This document shows positions 16,956 through 24,336 of a DNA stretch of 37,943 bases, piece after piece. Source of the stretch: Bacteroidota bacterium (GTDB lineage: Bacteria; Bacteroidota; Bacteroidia; Flavobacteriales_E; Vicingaceae); NCBI GenBank assembly GCA_016183805.1, contig JACPDX010000061.1, positions 1 through 37,943 on the forward strand. The letters run 5' to 3'. Position 1 is the first letter of the stretch, and the number at the start of each line of letters is the position of its first letter. Under the pieces are notes generated by a model. The model saw only the letters and a list, made by a program, of their open reading frames with translations, made no database searches and was not told the DNA's origin. The position numbers and the translations under genes were made by a program.

Positions 16956-17440
16956 ACCTCTTTCTGAAAATGAACCATTTTAATGGCAGTAATGGCAGCT
17001 TCATCCCCTTTGTTGCCATGTTTACCACCAGAACGGTCAATGGCTTGTTGTAAGGTGTTGTCGGTTAATACTCCAAAAATTACAGGAACATTATAACTTA
17101 AAGCAACATCTTTAATCCCTAAAGCAGTTGCTTGGCACACAAAATCAAAATGTTTGGTTTCGCCTTGTATCACGCTTCCTAAACAAATTACAGCATCAAC
17201 ATCGGTTTTTTCTATGATGGTTTGAGCACCAATAGGTAGTTCAAAACTACCGGGAACATATTTAACTGTAATGTTTTTCTTTTGAGCTCCGTGCTTCATT
17301 AACGTCTCGTAAGCACCTTTTAATAAGTTCGAAGTAATGTTGATGTTCCATTCGGCAACTACAATGGCAAAACGCATCTTTTTAGCATTTGGAACGCTAT
17401 TAATGTCGTATTCTGATAAGTTTTTGTTTGCTGTAGCCAT
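16952..17440 (-). CDS. ribH: 6,7-dimethyl-8-ribityllumazine synthase
   Basis: A 162-residue enzyme of riboflavin synthesis. It condenses 5-amino-6-ribitylamino-uracil with 3,4-dihydroxy-2-butanone 4-phosphate to give lumazine, usually as a 60-mer or pentamer. Signatures are VVAEWNINITSNLLKGAYETL, VPGSFELPIGAQTI, the phosphate-binding CLGSVIQGETKHFDFVC with its catalytic histidine, and GVLTDNTLQQAIDRSGGKHGNKG. Length is normal. Other rib genes are not in the window. Upstream of the ATG lies a repetitive tract (TAAACTCGAAA twice) shared in style with other intergenic gaps here. Confidence 0.96.
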   Translation of the reverse strand: MATANKNLSEYDINSVPNAKKMRFAIVVAEWNINITSNLLKGAYETLMKHGAQKKNITVKYVPGSFELPIGAQTIIEKTDVDAVICLGSVIQGETKHFDFVCQATALGIKDVALSYNVPVIFGVLTDNTLQQAIDRSGGKHGNKGDEAAITAIKMVHFQKEV

Positions 17441-17509
17441 GATAAAGTTTAAAGTTTCGAGTTTAGAATTTCGAGTTTAAAGCCAACGAGAAAACTCTTA
17501 AATCTAAAC
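17441..17509 (-). repeat. Word-repetitive intergenic tract (upstream of ribH)
   Basis: On the coding strand TTTAAACTCGAAATTCTAAA is followed by CTCGAAACTTTAAACTTTATC and then the ribH ATG. The word TAAACTCGAAA occurs twice. G is rare on this strand. Confidence 0.5.
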
Positions 17510-18196
17510 TTATTTAAGAGCTTCCGCTCTAGCCAAATATTTTTCGATGGTTCTACCTTCGCTCGATTCTATATAATCGTTTTTAATGGTAGTATATCTT
17601 TCAAACGCTTTGGCGTAATCACCTTTTTCTTCATAAACAATACCGGCTTTAAACAAATACATTGGAGTAGTTAACTCATTTTCATTATTTGCAGCGGCTT
17701 TTTCGTAATATTTAATAGCGTTATCTATTTCGCCAAGTTCCATATAAGCATCACCAATTGCTCCCATAGCAATTGAACTTATCATGATATCGTTTGAACT
17801 AAAATTTTCCAATTCATCAATGGCTTCTTGAAATTGACCTGTTTTTAAATACGATAACCCTAAATAATAATGAGCCAAGTTTGCAGTTTTAGTACCGCCG
17901 TAAGTGTCAATGATATCAATAAAACCATCGTTAATTCCATCGCCGTTAATTGCTTTGTCTAACGAATCTTTTTCAAAATATTTCTCCGCCATAAACATCG
18001 AAGATTGAGCTTCAATTTCCATGGGTGCAATATACATTTTGGTATAAGCTAGATAGAGTCCAATAACTACTACTATTCCACCAACCACCATTGAAAGTGT
18101 TTTTTTGTTGTTTTCAATAAAGTGTTCAGTTTTACTGTAAACTTCTTGAACATCAACAATTACTTCGCTATTCTCGTCTTGATTTTTTTTGCTCAT
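17510..18196 (-). CDS. Membrane-anchored tetratricopeptide-repeat protein (YfgM-like)
   Basis: A 228-residue protein. A cytoplasmic segment of about 35 residues precedes one membrane span (LSMVVGGIVVVIGLYLAYTKMY, about residues 34-55). TPR helices fill the rest (NLAHYYLGLSYLKTGQFQEAIDEL, SSIAMGAIGDAYMELGEIDNAIKYYEKAA, PMYLFKAGIVYEEKGDYAKAFERY). The layout resembles the TPR_21/YfgM family of periplasmic-facing scaffold proteins, which assist membrane protein assembly in other bacteria. Function here is unproven. It has its own promoter-like TATTTTTG and is divergent from recF. Ordering next to ribH and recF is common in this phylum. Confidence 0.85.
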   Translation of the reverse strand: MSKKNQDENSEVIVDVQEVYSKTEHFIENNKKTLSMVVGGIVVVIGLYLAYTKMYIAPMEIEAQSSMFMAEKYFEKDSLDKAINGDGINDGFIDIIDTYGGTKTANLAHYYLGLSYLKTGQFQEAIDELENFSSNDIMISSIAMGAIGDAYMELGEIDNAIKYYEKAAANNENELTTPMYLFKAGIVYEEKGDYAKAFERYTTIKNDYIESSEGRTIEKYLARAEALK

Positions 18197-18224
18197 CTTC
18201 TTTCTTCAAAATTATTTAAGATTG

Positions 18225-18232
18225 CAAAAATA
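18225..18232 (-). promoter_or_regulatory. -7 box (TATTTTTG) of the TPR gene
   Basis: The coding strand reads TATTTTTG, a full consensus match, 28 bases ahead of the ATG at 18196. It forms a divergent pair with the recF -7 box at 18284-18291. Confidence 0.55.
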
Positions 18233-18283
18233 GTTTTTTTTTAAAATCAATAACGATTTTATCAATAAATCTATTCATCTTAA

Positions 18284-18291
18284 TAAATTTG
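18284..18291 (+). promoter_or_regulatory. -7 box (TAAATTTG) abutting the recF start
   Basis: A full match to TAnnTTTG ends only four bases before the recF ATG at 18296. A transcript from this box would start at or within a few bases of the ATG, giving a leaderless or nearly leaderless mRNA. No clear TTG lies at the usual distance upstream. Confidence 0.55.
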
Positions 18292-18295
18292 TACC

Positions 18296-19399
18296 ATGTT
18301 ATTAAAACAACTCTCCATCTTAAACTTTAAAAATTGTGCTGAATTAAACATCGAATTTGTGGATGGAGTAAATTGTTTTTTGGGTAATAATGGCGAAGGA
18401 AAAACCAATTTATTGGATGCCATTTATTATCTTTCGTTCTGTAAAAGCTACTTTAATTCTATTGATAGTCAGAATATTAAACACGACGAACCATTTTTTG
18501 TATTGGAAGGTTTGTATCAACAAAACGAAAAGGAAGAGAAGGTGTATTGCGGAATGAAACGCAACCAGAAAAAGATTATAAAACTCAATAAAAAGCTCTA
18601 CGACAGATTAGCAGATCACATTGGAAAAATTCCGTTAGTGATGATTTCTCCGATAGATATTTTGCTAATTATTGAAGGAAGTGACATGAGAAGAAAATTT
18701 ATTGATGGAATTATTGCCCAATACGACAAAAATTATTTGAATAATTTATTGTTGTACAACAAAGCGTTGAATCATCGAAATTTATTGTTAAGGTCATTTT
18801 GGTTAAACCGAAATTATGATAAAGACTCTTTGGAGGTTTGGAACGAACAATTAGTAAAATACGGTATTCAAATTTACGAATCACGTAAAAAATTTGTCGA
18901 AGAGTTTACTCCAATCTTTCAAAAATATTATACTACATTAAGTAATGATTTTGAAAAAGTAACGTTAAACTACATTTCTCAACTTAATGACGATGGTTTT
19001 GAAAAACTGTTGATAGATAACATTGAAAAGGATAGAACTAATCATTACACTAATTTTGGAATACACAAAGACGATTTAGAGTTTTTAATTGGCGATTTAC
19101 CTTTAAAAAAGTTTGGTTCGCAAGGCCAACAAAAAACCTATTTATTAGCGTTAAAACTGGCACAGGCAGAATTAATTACAGCCATCAGTAAAAAGAAAGT
19201 GATTTTTTTATTGGACGATATTTTTGATAAATTAGACGAAAACCGAATGAAACAACTCTTAAATATAGTTGGGAATGGTAACTTTGGTCAGATATTTATT
19301 ACCGATACCAGTTTAAAACGAATACCGGAAATTTTAACCGAAGAAAAGATTACTTTTAAAGCGTTTAAAATACAAAAAGGAGAAGCATTAAATGTCTGA
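18296..19399 (+). CDS. recF: DNA replication and repair protein RecF
   Basis: A 367-residue SMC-like ATPase that helps load RecA at gaps via RecR/RecO. Walker A is GNNGEGKTNLLDAIYYLSF (about residues 31-49). The signature region is KKFGSQGQQKTYLLALKLAQ, and Walker B is IFLLDDIFDKLDENR near residue 310. The N-terminal segment LSILNFKNCAELNIEF is typical. The ATG at 18296 is four bases past a -7 box. The 3' end overlaps the next gene (DUF721) by 8 bases, implying translational coupling. The recF-DUF721 pairing is frequent in bacteria. Confidence 0.96.
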   Translation: MLLKQLSILNFKNCAELNIEFVDGVNCFLGNNGEGKTNLLDAIYYLSFCKSYFNSIDSQNIKHDEPFFVLEGLYQQNEKEEKVYCGMKRNQKKIIKLNKKLYDRLADHIGKIPLVMISPIDILLIIEGSDMRRKFIDGIIAQYDKNYLNNLLLYNKALNHRNLLLRSFWLNRNYDKDSLEVWNEQLVKYGIQIYESRKKFVEEFTPIFQKYYTTLSNDFEKVTLNYISQLNDDGFEKLLIDNIEKDRTNHYTNFGIHKDDLEFLIGDLPLKKFGSQGQQKTYLLALKLAQAELITAISKKKVIFLLDDIFDKLDENRMKQLLNIVGNGNFGQIFITDTSLKRIPEILTEEKITFKAFKIQKGEALNV

Positions 19400-19673
19400 A
19401 CAACCCTTAAAACCATTAATAGATAAATTGCTTAGAGCTTATGGCTACCAAGATCAATTAGACGAAATGGATTTGGTGGCTGCTTATGAAGAGTTGGTGG
19501 GAAAAATGTATTGCAAACACACCAAAAGCATAAATTTTAAAAATAAAATACTTTATGTAAAGCTTGATTCGGCTGCATTAAAACAAGAGCTGAGTTACAA
19601 ACGTGAAGAAATTATTACCAGACTAAATCAAAAGCTGGGGAGAAGAATTGTTGAACAATTAGACATTAAATAA
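19392..19673 (+). CDS. DUF721 (DciA-like) domain protein
   Basis: A 93-residue protein with the DUF721 pattern: LRAYGYQDQLDEMDLVAAYEELVG near the N-terminus, then KTKSINFKN-type core seen here as HTKSINFKNKILYVKLDSAALKQELSYKREEIITRLNQKLG. Longer DUF721 proteins include DciA, which helps recruit the replicative helicase in bacteria without DnaC. Whether this short version does the same is not known. It overlaps recF by 8 bases and is followed within one base by the next gene, so the three genes form an operon. Confidence 0.88.
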   Translation: MSEQPLKPLIDKLLRAYGYQDQLDEMDLVAAYEELVGKMYCKHTKSINFKNKILYVKLDSAALKQELSYKREEIITRLNQKLGRRIVEQLDIK

Positions 19674-19674
19674 C

Positions 19675-20220
19675 TTGAGTCCGGTTAAAAAAATACAATT
19701 AAAAGTAGGTAGGTTTAATCTTAAAAAAGAAAAGAAAAAACACCACAGAAAAACCATTGCCTGTAATTTAGAATTGGCAACTACGGTTGGTATATTGTAT
19801 AATGCCACTCAAAGGGAAGATTGCGAATTGGTAAAAAATTTAATTATCGATTTAAAACAACTCAAAAAAGAGGTGTTGGCATTGGGTTATGTAAATTTAA
19901 AAGACTCCTCAGATATTTTTAAACCACACATTAGTTATACATATTTCGATAATAAAAACTTAACAAAAGCCTTTATACCAAAAAGTTTAGATGTTACCAA
20001 CTTTATCGAAAAACGTTTTAGTTTGTTGATTGACTTAAATATTAATAATGATTTCCCTTTAGAATATATTGGAACGCTCTCAATGGCAACATTTAAAGTT
20101 GGGGCTACCGGTTCATACCGCGATGAAGAATTTGATTTAACCATAAATATTGGTGAAAATAAAAACACTAAGTATTTAGTTACTCAAATTAAACATTATT
20201 TGAGTATGATAAAACCCTAA
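19675..20220 (+). CDS. DUF6913-like conserved protein of unknown function
   Basis: A 181-residue product starting at a TTG one base after the DUF721 stop; no ATG lies near the N-terminus of the conserved part. It starts with a strongly basic stretch (KKIQLKVGRFNLKKEKKKHHRK). A fold with ATTVGILYNATQREDCELVKNL, PHISYTYFDNKNL and DFPLEYIGTLSMATFKVGATGSYRDEEFDLTIN follows. This resembles a Bacteroidota family listed as DUF6913, recognised with moderate certainty. No catalytic motif or membrane segment is visible. Its position in the recF operon suggests a housekeeping role, which is only an inference. Confidence 0.75.
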   Translation: MSPVKKIQLKVGRFNLKKEKKKHHRKTIACNLELATTVGILYNATQREDCELVKNLIIDLKQLKKEVLALGYVNLKDSSDIFKPHISYTYFDNKNLTKAFIPKSLDVTNFIEKRFSLLIDLNINNDFPLEYIGTLSMATFKVGATGSYRDEEFDLTINIGENKNTKYLVTQIKHYLSMIKP

Positions 20221-20283
20221 GAAGGTTAATTGAAATCCAAAATATCAGGAAAAGAATAGAGCGTACACTTTGCAAAATGTTTT

Positions 20284-20291
20284 TAACTTTG
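20284..20291 (+). promoter_or_regulatory. -7 box (TAACTTTG) of the DUF7935-like gene
   Basis: A full TAnnTTTG match that ends 18 bases before the ATG at 20310. It lies 64 bases beyond the upstream stop, suggesting this gene has its own promoter. No TTG lies at the expected -33 spacing. Confidence 0.5.
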
Positions 20292-20309
20292 TCAAACAAA
20301 AATTAAACG

Positions 20310-20831
20310 ATGGAAACTTTATTAGAAATATTAAAATATACAGTACCGGCTTTTATAGTGTTTGTTTCATGTTTTTTTATTCTTAAAAAATTTATGGATA
20401 ATGAATACCGTAAACAAATGTTGGAATTACGTAAAACCAACCAAAACTATACAACCCCACTAAGGTTACAAGCATACGAACGCATGATTTTATTTTTGGA
20501 ACGTGTTTCGTTAAACAATTTAGTTTCGAGGGTTTCAAAATCGGGTATGAGTGCAAAACAATTACAATCGGATTTAATTATTACCATACGTACCGAATTT
20601 GAGCATAATTTAAGTCAGCAAATTTATGTGTCTTCAAATGCTTGGGAAGCTGTTAAATTATCGAAAGAAGAAGTAATTAAGGTAATTAACATTGCTGCGA
20701 CTCAATTAAAGGATGAAGCAAAAGGAGTGGAATTGAACCAGAAAATTTTTGAAATATTATTAAAATTAGAAGTCTCCCCAACTCAATCTGCTATAAATCA
20801 AATTAAAAAAGAAGTTCGTCAACTTTTTTAG
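20310..20831 (+). CDS. DUF7935-like single-pass membrane protein
   Basis: A 173-residue protein with one N-terminal membrane span (ILKYTVPAFIVFVSCFFILKKF, about residues 6-27). A soluble, largely helical domain follows (PLRLQAYERMILFLERVSLNNLVSRV, LQSDLIITIRTEFEHNLSQQIYVSSNAWEAVK). The PLRLQAYERM-LFLER and HNLSQQIYVS-AW patterns are conserved in a Bacteroidota family that I recall as DUF7935. Function is unknown. It is convergent with the outer-membrane barrel gene at 20890, and the 58 bases between the stops form a word-repetitive tract. Confidence 0.75.
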   Translation: METLLEILKYTVPAFIVFVSCFFILKKFMDNEYRKQMLELRKTNQNYTTPLRLQAYERMILFLERVSLNNLVSRVSKSGMSAKQLQSDLIITIRTEFEHNLSQQIYVSSNAWEAVKLSKEEVIKVINIAATQLKDEAKGVELNQKIFEILLKLEVSPTQSAINQIKKEVRQLF

Positions 20832-20889
20832 TAATTAGAAACAATTCTCAGTCGTCAGTCAACAAAAACCATCAGCTAGTAACCAGCAA
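20832..20889. repeat. Word-repetitive tract between convergent genes
   Basis: Contains CAGTCGTCAGTCAAC, CATCAGCTAGTAACCAGC and AACTAATTA between two tail-to-tail genes. It has no start codon nearby, which differs from most other tracts. Confidence 0.4.
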
Positions 20890-21744
20890 CTAATTAAAAG
20901 GATTGTAAGTAAACCCAAAACAAAAGTTTACTTGCGAAAAGAAGAAATGTTGACTTGCGTTATCTTCTTTGCGTGGTGTGCTTCTTATGCTAGGCATATC
21001 AATAAAACCATTTTTAAACTCTCCTCTTAAAAAGAAATATTTGTACAAAATGATATCCAAACCTGCTTTTGCAGAAAAACCATAACCCGCTAAATGAAAT
21101 TCATCGTAACGCTCGCCATTTAGCAACCAAACATTTGAACGAGGTAACAAAAAACCACCACCAAAACCTAGCAAAGTGTTAACCATTATTTTGTTCGGAT
21201 TGTGATTCATTTTAAATAACTCAAGAAGATTATCGTTTCTGGTTAATTCAACATCAATATAGTTTAATCCATCAGTATGTTCAAACATTAAAAAATCTTC
21301 ATTTAAAACAATGTCGTCGTTTAAATAAGTACCATCGTATTTGTTATCTATATTTATTTTACCATTAATTTTTACTTCTTGAAAATTAGTCATAACGTAT
21401 TTCATGTGGTCGTAGCCAAATGAAATATCAAGTTTATCATTAATAAAGTAACCAGCTCTAACATTGGTTTGAGGAATGGTAATTTTCCCAATATTAAAAT
21501 AAGGGTCTAAATTGAAAGGTGTTTGACGGTCTTCAGCTTTAACATTACTCAATTTAAAATCATAATTATCGCCTGTAAAATGAATATCAGAATCGGTGTA
21601 CCAAGCTCTGTTCCAACCCCAAAATAGATAAAATCGTCCTTTATTACTTTTTCTTTGTGTTGTATCTTCAGATAATTTGGTTTGATTAAATCCAAAAAAA
21701 GGAAAAATCAAAAAAAATAATAAAATAATAAGGGGTTTAGACAT
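20890..21744 (-). CDS. Outer-membrane beta-barrel protein of unknown function
   Basis: A 284-residue secreted protein. A hydrophobic signal peptide (LIILLFFLIFPFFGFNQ) is followed by alternating polar and apolar strands with aromatic ends: GRFYLFWGWNRAWYTDSDI, VRAGYFINDKLDISFGYDHMKYV, FSAKAGLDIILYKYFFLRGEFKNGF and a terminal FFSQVNFCFGFTYNPF. The opening YLFWGWNRAWY is typical of small Bacteroidota outer-membrane barrels. No ligand-binding motif is visible. The -7 box TACTTTTG at 21769-21776 precedes it. Confidence 0.8.
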   Translation of the reverse strand: MSKPLIILLFFLIFPFFGFNQTKLSEDTTQRKSNKGRFYLFWGWNRAWYTDSDIHFTGDNYDFKLSNVKAEDRQTPFNLDPYFNIGKITIPQTNVRAGYFINDKLDISFGYDHMKYVMTNFQEVKINGKINIDNKYDGTYLNDDIVLNEDFLMFEHTDGLNYIDVELTRNDNLLELFKMNHNPNKIMVNTLLGFGGGFLLPRSNVWLLNGERYDEFHLAGYGFSAKAGLDIILYKYFFLRGEFKNGFIDMPSIRSTPRKEDNASQHFFFSQVNFCFGFTYNPFN

Positions 21745-21768
21745 TTTTTTAAGTGATTAAATTCGGCA

Positions 21769-21776
21769 CAAAAGTA
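21769..21776 (-). promoter_or_regulatory. -7 box (TACTTTTG) of the outer-membrane barrel gene
   Basis: The coding strand reads TACTTTTG, a full consensus match 24 bases upstream of the ATG at 21744. Confidence 0.5.
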
Positions 21777-21807
21777 GAAATTTTTAAACTCCATTTAATG
21801 AGATAAA

Positions 21808-22821
21808 TCATTTTTTATAGTGGTCTAATAAAATTTTAGCAGCTTTAAATGGACTTGTTTTTCCATCAACTACATCTTTTTCTATTTTTTGGAGTAACAA
21901 TTTTATAGTAGGATTGTTATAAAACATGGCTAATACTGAACTATTAATAGTTTCGCTGAGCCAATATTTTGCTTGTTGTTTTCGTTTTTTATCGAAACAA
22001 CCATTATTATAAGTTTGCTCTTTATATTGAGTAATAATTTTCCAAACAGCAGGAATACCACTGGTATTGATTGCTGAACAAGATTCTACTTTTGGTATCC
22101 ATCCATTTTCGTTGGCAGGAAAAAGATGTAAGGCGTTTATGTAATGTTGTTGAGCAAGTTTAACTCGATTAGCATTCTCTATGTCGGTTTTATTAATTAC
22201 AATGGCATCAGCCATTTCCATGATACCTCGTTTTATTCCTTGCAATTCATCACCAGCACCAGCTAGCATTAATAATAAAAAGAAATCGACCATAGAGTTT
22301 ACTTCTGTTTCCGATTGCCCTACACCAACTGTTTCAATAATTATGGTATCAAATCCAAAAGCTTCACAAAGGATAATACTTTCTCTTGTTGCTTTAGCTA
22401 CTCCGCCTAAAGTTCCGGCAGATGGTGAGGGACGTACAAAAGCATTTGGGCTGGTGGACAAAAAATTCATTCTTGTTTTATCACCCAAAATACTACCTTT
22501 ACTCTTAGTACTACTTGGGTCTATTGCTAATACAGCAATTTTTTTATGTTCCGTTTCAATTAAAAATTTTCCAAAAGCTTCAATAAAGGTACTTTTCCCT
22601 ACACCTGGAACACCAGTTGTACCGATACGTAATGAGTTTCCAGAGAAAGGTAAGCACAACTCAATCAGTTCTTCAGCAATAAGTTGATGTTCAGCTTTAA
22701 TGCTCTCCAGTAAAGTAATAGCTTTACTCAAAATGGTCAAGTCTTTATTTTGAATTCCATCAAAATAATACTTTACATCAAACTGTTGATTTTTTTTTAG
22801 AGGAAGATTGATTAAACTCAT
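21808..22821 (-). CDS. meaB: Methylmalonyl-CoA mutase-associated GTPase MeaB
   Basis: A G3E-type P-loop GTPase that protects and loads B12-dependent methylmalonyl-CoA mutase. Walker A is GTTGVPGVGKSTFIEAFG, followed by VLAIDPSSTKSKGSILGDKTRM, RPSPSAGTLGGVAKATRESI, ETVGVGQSE and the base-recognition INKTD. From the ATG at 22821 it has 337 residues, the normal family size. A TTG 45 bases further upstream would add 15 residues, but it lies inside the -33 element of the promoter (see below) and upstream of the predicted transcript start, so the ATG is preferred. The mutase genes are not in this window. Confidence 0.94.
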   Translation of the reverse strand: MSLINLPLKKNQQFDVKYYFDGIQNKDLTILSKAITLLESIKAEHQLIAEELIELCLPFSGNSLRIGTTGVPGVGKSTFIEAFGKFLIETEHKKIAVLAIDPSSTKSKGSILGDKTRMNFLSTSPNAFVRPSPSAGTLGGVAKATRESIILCEAFGFDTIIIETVGVGQSETEVNSMVDFFLLLMLAGAGDELQGIKRGIMEMADAIVINKTDIENANRVKLAQQHYINALHLFPANENGWIPKVESCSAINTSGIPAVWKIITQYKEQTYNNGCFDKKRKQQAKYWLSETINSSVLAMFYNNPTIKLLLQKIEKDVVDGKTSPFKAAKILLDHYKK

Positions 22822-22838
22822 AAAATTCTTTTCAGGGC

Positions 22839-22866
22839 TAAAGGTACTAAAAGAAAAAAAATGCAA
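22839..22866 (-). promoter_or_regulatory. meaB promoter (TTG, 17 bp, TACCTTTA)
   Basis: On the coding strand, TTG (22866-22864) is followed after 17 bases by TACCTTTA (22846-22839), a seven-of-eight match to TAnnTTTG. The predicted transcript start is around 22832, leaving a leader of about 12 bases before the ATG at 22821. This placement decides the gene's start codon. Confidence 0.55.
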
Positions 22867-22971
22867 CTAATTTATTCGTAGAAAAAATAAATGCTTTCGT
22901 CGAAGCAACCTTTTCGTTTATCTAACGTTTAGTATATTAAATCGCAGTACTAACCCTTTAAATTTAAAGTT

Positions 22972-23088
22972 ATGGATAGCGGATTAATAACTTTTCTAAT
23001 TACTCTAGGAGTTTTAGCAATAGTTTTTGCAATTATGTACAAAATGGGGAAAGATTATACTCACTCTCATAAAAAATTAAAAAAATAA
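22972..23088 (+). CDS. 38-residue single-span membrane peptide
   Basis: An ATG-to-TAA frame encoding MDSGLITFLITLGVLAIVFA and then IMYKMGKDYTHSHKKLKK. It is one membrane helix (about residues 4-23) followed by a Lys/His-rich tail, which by the positive-inside rule should be cytoplasmic. It resembles small membrane subunits or regulators in general form but I do not recognise the family. It stands alone between meaB (divergent) and the RND operon, 115 bases upstream of the latter. Being real is supported by its coherent hydrophobic-then-basic design and the free intergenic space around it. A GCAACC...TCTAAC pattern lies upstream. Confidence 0.6.
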   Translation: MDSGLITFLITLGVLAIVFAIMYKMGKDYTHSHKKLKK

Positions 23089-23152
23089 TTTTTTGAGAAA
23101 TAATTTTTAAAGCCATTCATCATTATACTTTTCCTTTTATGTAATTGTATAA

Positions 23153-23180
23153 TTTGTTTGTTTAACTAAACATAAATTTG
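23153..23180 (+). promoter_or_regulatory. RND operon promoter (TTTG, 16 bp, TAAATTTG)
   Basis: TTTG at 23153-23156 and a full -7 match TAAATTTG at 23173-23180 are separated by 16 bases. The -7 box ends 23 bases before the ATG of the fusion protein gene. No operator palindrome or regulator gene was seen nearby. Confidence 0.55.
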
Positions 23181-23203
23181 TTCGGTATTAAATTGGGCAT
23201 TTT

Positions 23204-24331
23204 ATGAAAAAAAGACAAACAATAATTTTAGCTATAACCTCCATTCTTTTATTATTAATTGTATGGCGACTTGCTACCGGAAAAGGCGAGGGTGAAAAAG
23301 CTAAAGAACATACCAACGAAAATAAAAAGTTTGTTAAAGTTCAACAAATTAAAAATGATACTGTTGCCATTGTTGTAAATGGTTTTGGAAGAGTTTCTTC
23401 ATCACGAAATATAACGCTCACAGCCGAAGTTCAAGGTGTATTATTAAGTTCAGGTTTTGAACTTAAATCTGGCGAAGCATTTTCTCAAGGACAGTTACTG
23501 TATAAAATAAACGATAAAGAAGCCCAATTAGCATTAAAAGCACGTAAAAGTGCTTACTTAAATATTGTAGCATCCAGTTTAGCCGATATTAAAGTCGATT
23601 TTTCGGACAACTTTTCTAAATGGGCCACCTTTTTAGATAATATCGACCTTGATGCAAATCTTCCAGAACTTCCCGAAATAAAATCATCAAAAGAAAAAAC
23701 ATTTTTAGCTTCCAGAAATGTTTTGGGAGAATATTTTAACATCAAAGGAGACGAAGAACGTTTGAAAAAATATAATGTTTATGCTCCTTTTAATGGTAGT
23801 ATTGTTGATGTAACTTCCGAAATTGGTGGAATTGTTAATCCAGGAACACCTATAGCAACCATAATTAAAACAGTTGGTCTTGAAGTAGCTATTCCAGTGA
23901 ACACATCTGATATTTCATTGATAAAAATTGGAAACAATGTAGAATTATTTAGTCAGGATAAAACCATTTCTTTTTCAGGAAAAGTAAGTAGAATAGCTCA
24001 AAATATTAATTCCAATACGCAGTCTATTGATGTTTTTATTAATATAGAATCAAACGATAAAGCCAAACTTTTTAATGGAATGTATTTGGAAGCTAGTATT
24101 TATTCAGGAAATGTTTATGATGCTGATGAAATTCCAAGAAGGGCATTGTTAAATGATGGAAGAGTGTTTATTGTTCAAGATAGCATTTTGCTTAAAAAAG
24201 AATTAAATATCATTAAGAAGAATAAAAACTCGGTAATCGTCAAAAGTTTGTTGGATAATGATTTGGTAGTCATTGAGCCCGTGCCTGGTGCAGTTGATAG
24301 TATGATAGTAACACCAATCAAAAACAAATAA
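23204..24331 (+). CDS. RND efflux periplasmic adaptor (membrane fusion protein)
   Basis: A 375-residue HlyD/AcrA-type adaptor. It has an N-terminal membrane anchor (TIILAITSILLLLIVWRLA), a first lipoyl half (VNGFGRVSSSRNITLTAEVQGVLLSSGFELKSGEAFSQGQLLYKIND) and a short helical hairpin. The second lipoyl half is YNVYAPFNGSIVDVTSEIGGIVNPGTPIATII, followed by a beta-barrel and a membrane-proximal domain (DEIPRRALLNDGRVFIVQD). It links the inner-membrane pump to the outer-membrane channel. There is no lipobox cysteine, so anchoring is by the N-terminal helix. The pump gene begins five bases after its stop. Confidence 0.93.
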   Translation: MKKRQTIILAITSILLLLIVWRLATGKGEGEKAKEHTNENKKFVKVQQIKNDTVAIVVNGFGRVSSSRNITLTAEVQGVLLSSGFELKSGEAFSQGQLLYKINDKEAQLALKARKSAYLNIVASSLADIKVDFSDNFSKWATFLDNIDLDANLPELPEIKSSKEKTFLASRNVLGEYFNIKGDEERLKKYNVYAPFNGSIVDVTSEIGGIVNPGTPIATIIKTVGLEVAIPVNTSDISLIKIGNNVELFSQDKTISFSGKVSRIAQNINSNTQSIDVFINIESNDKAKLFNGMYLEASIYSGNVYDADEIPRRALLNDGRVFIVQDSILLKKELNIIKKNKNSVIVKSLLDNDLVVIEPVPGAVDSMIVTPIKNK

Positions 24332-24336
24332 CTTTT

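Noticed and set aside
22181-22687. A 168-codon frame on the + strand opposite meaB
   Set aside because: It lies wholly antisense to a well-conserved GTPase, has no family resemblance and reflects codon bias of the opposite strand.
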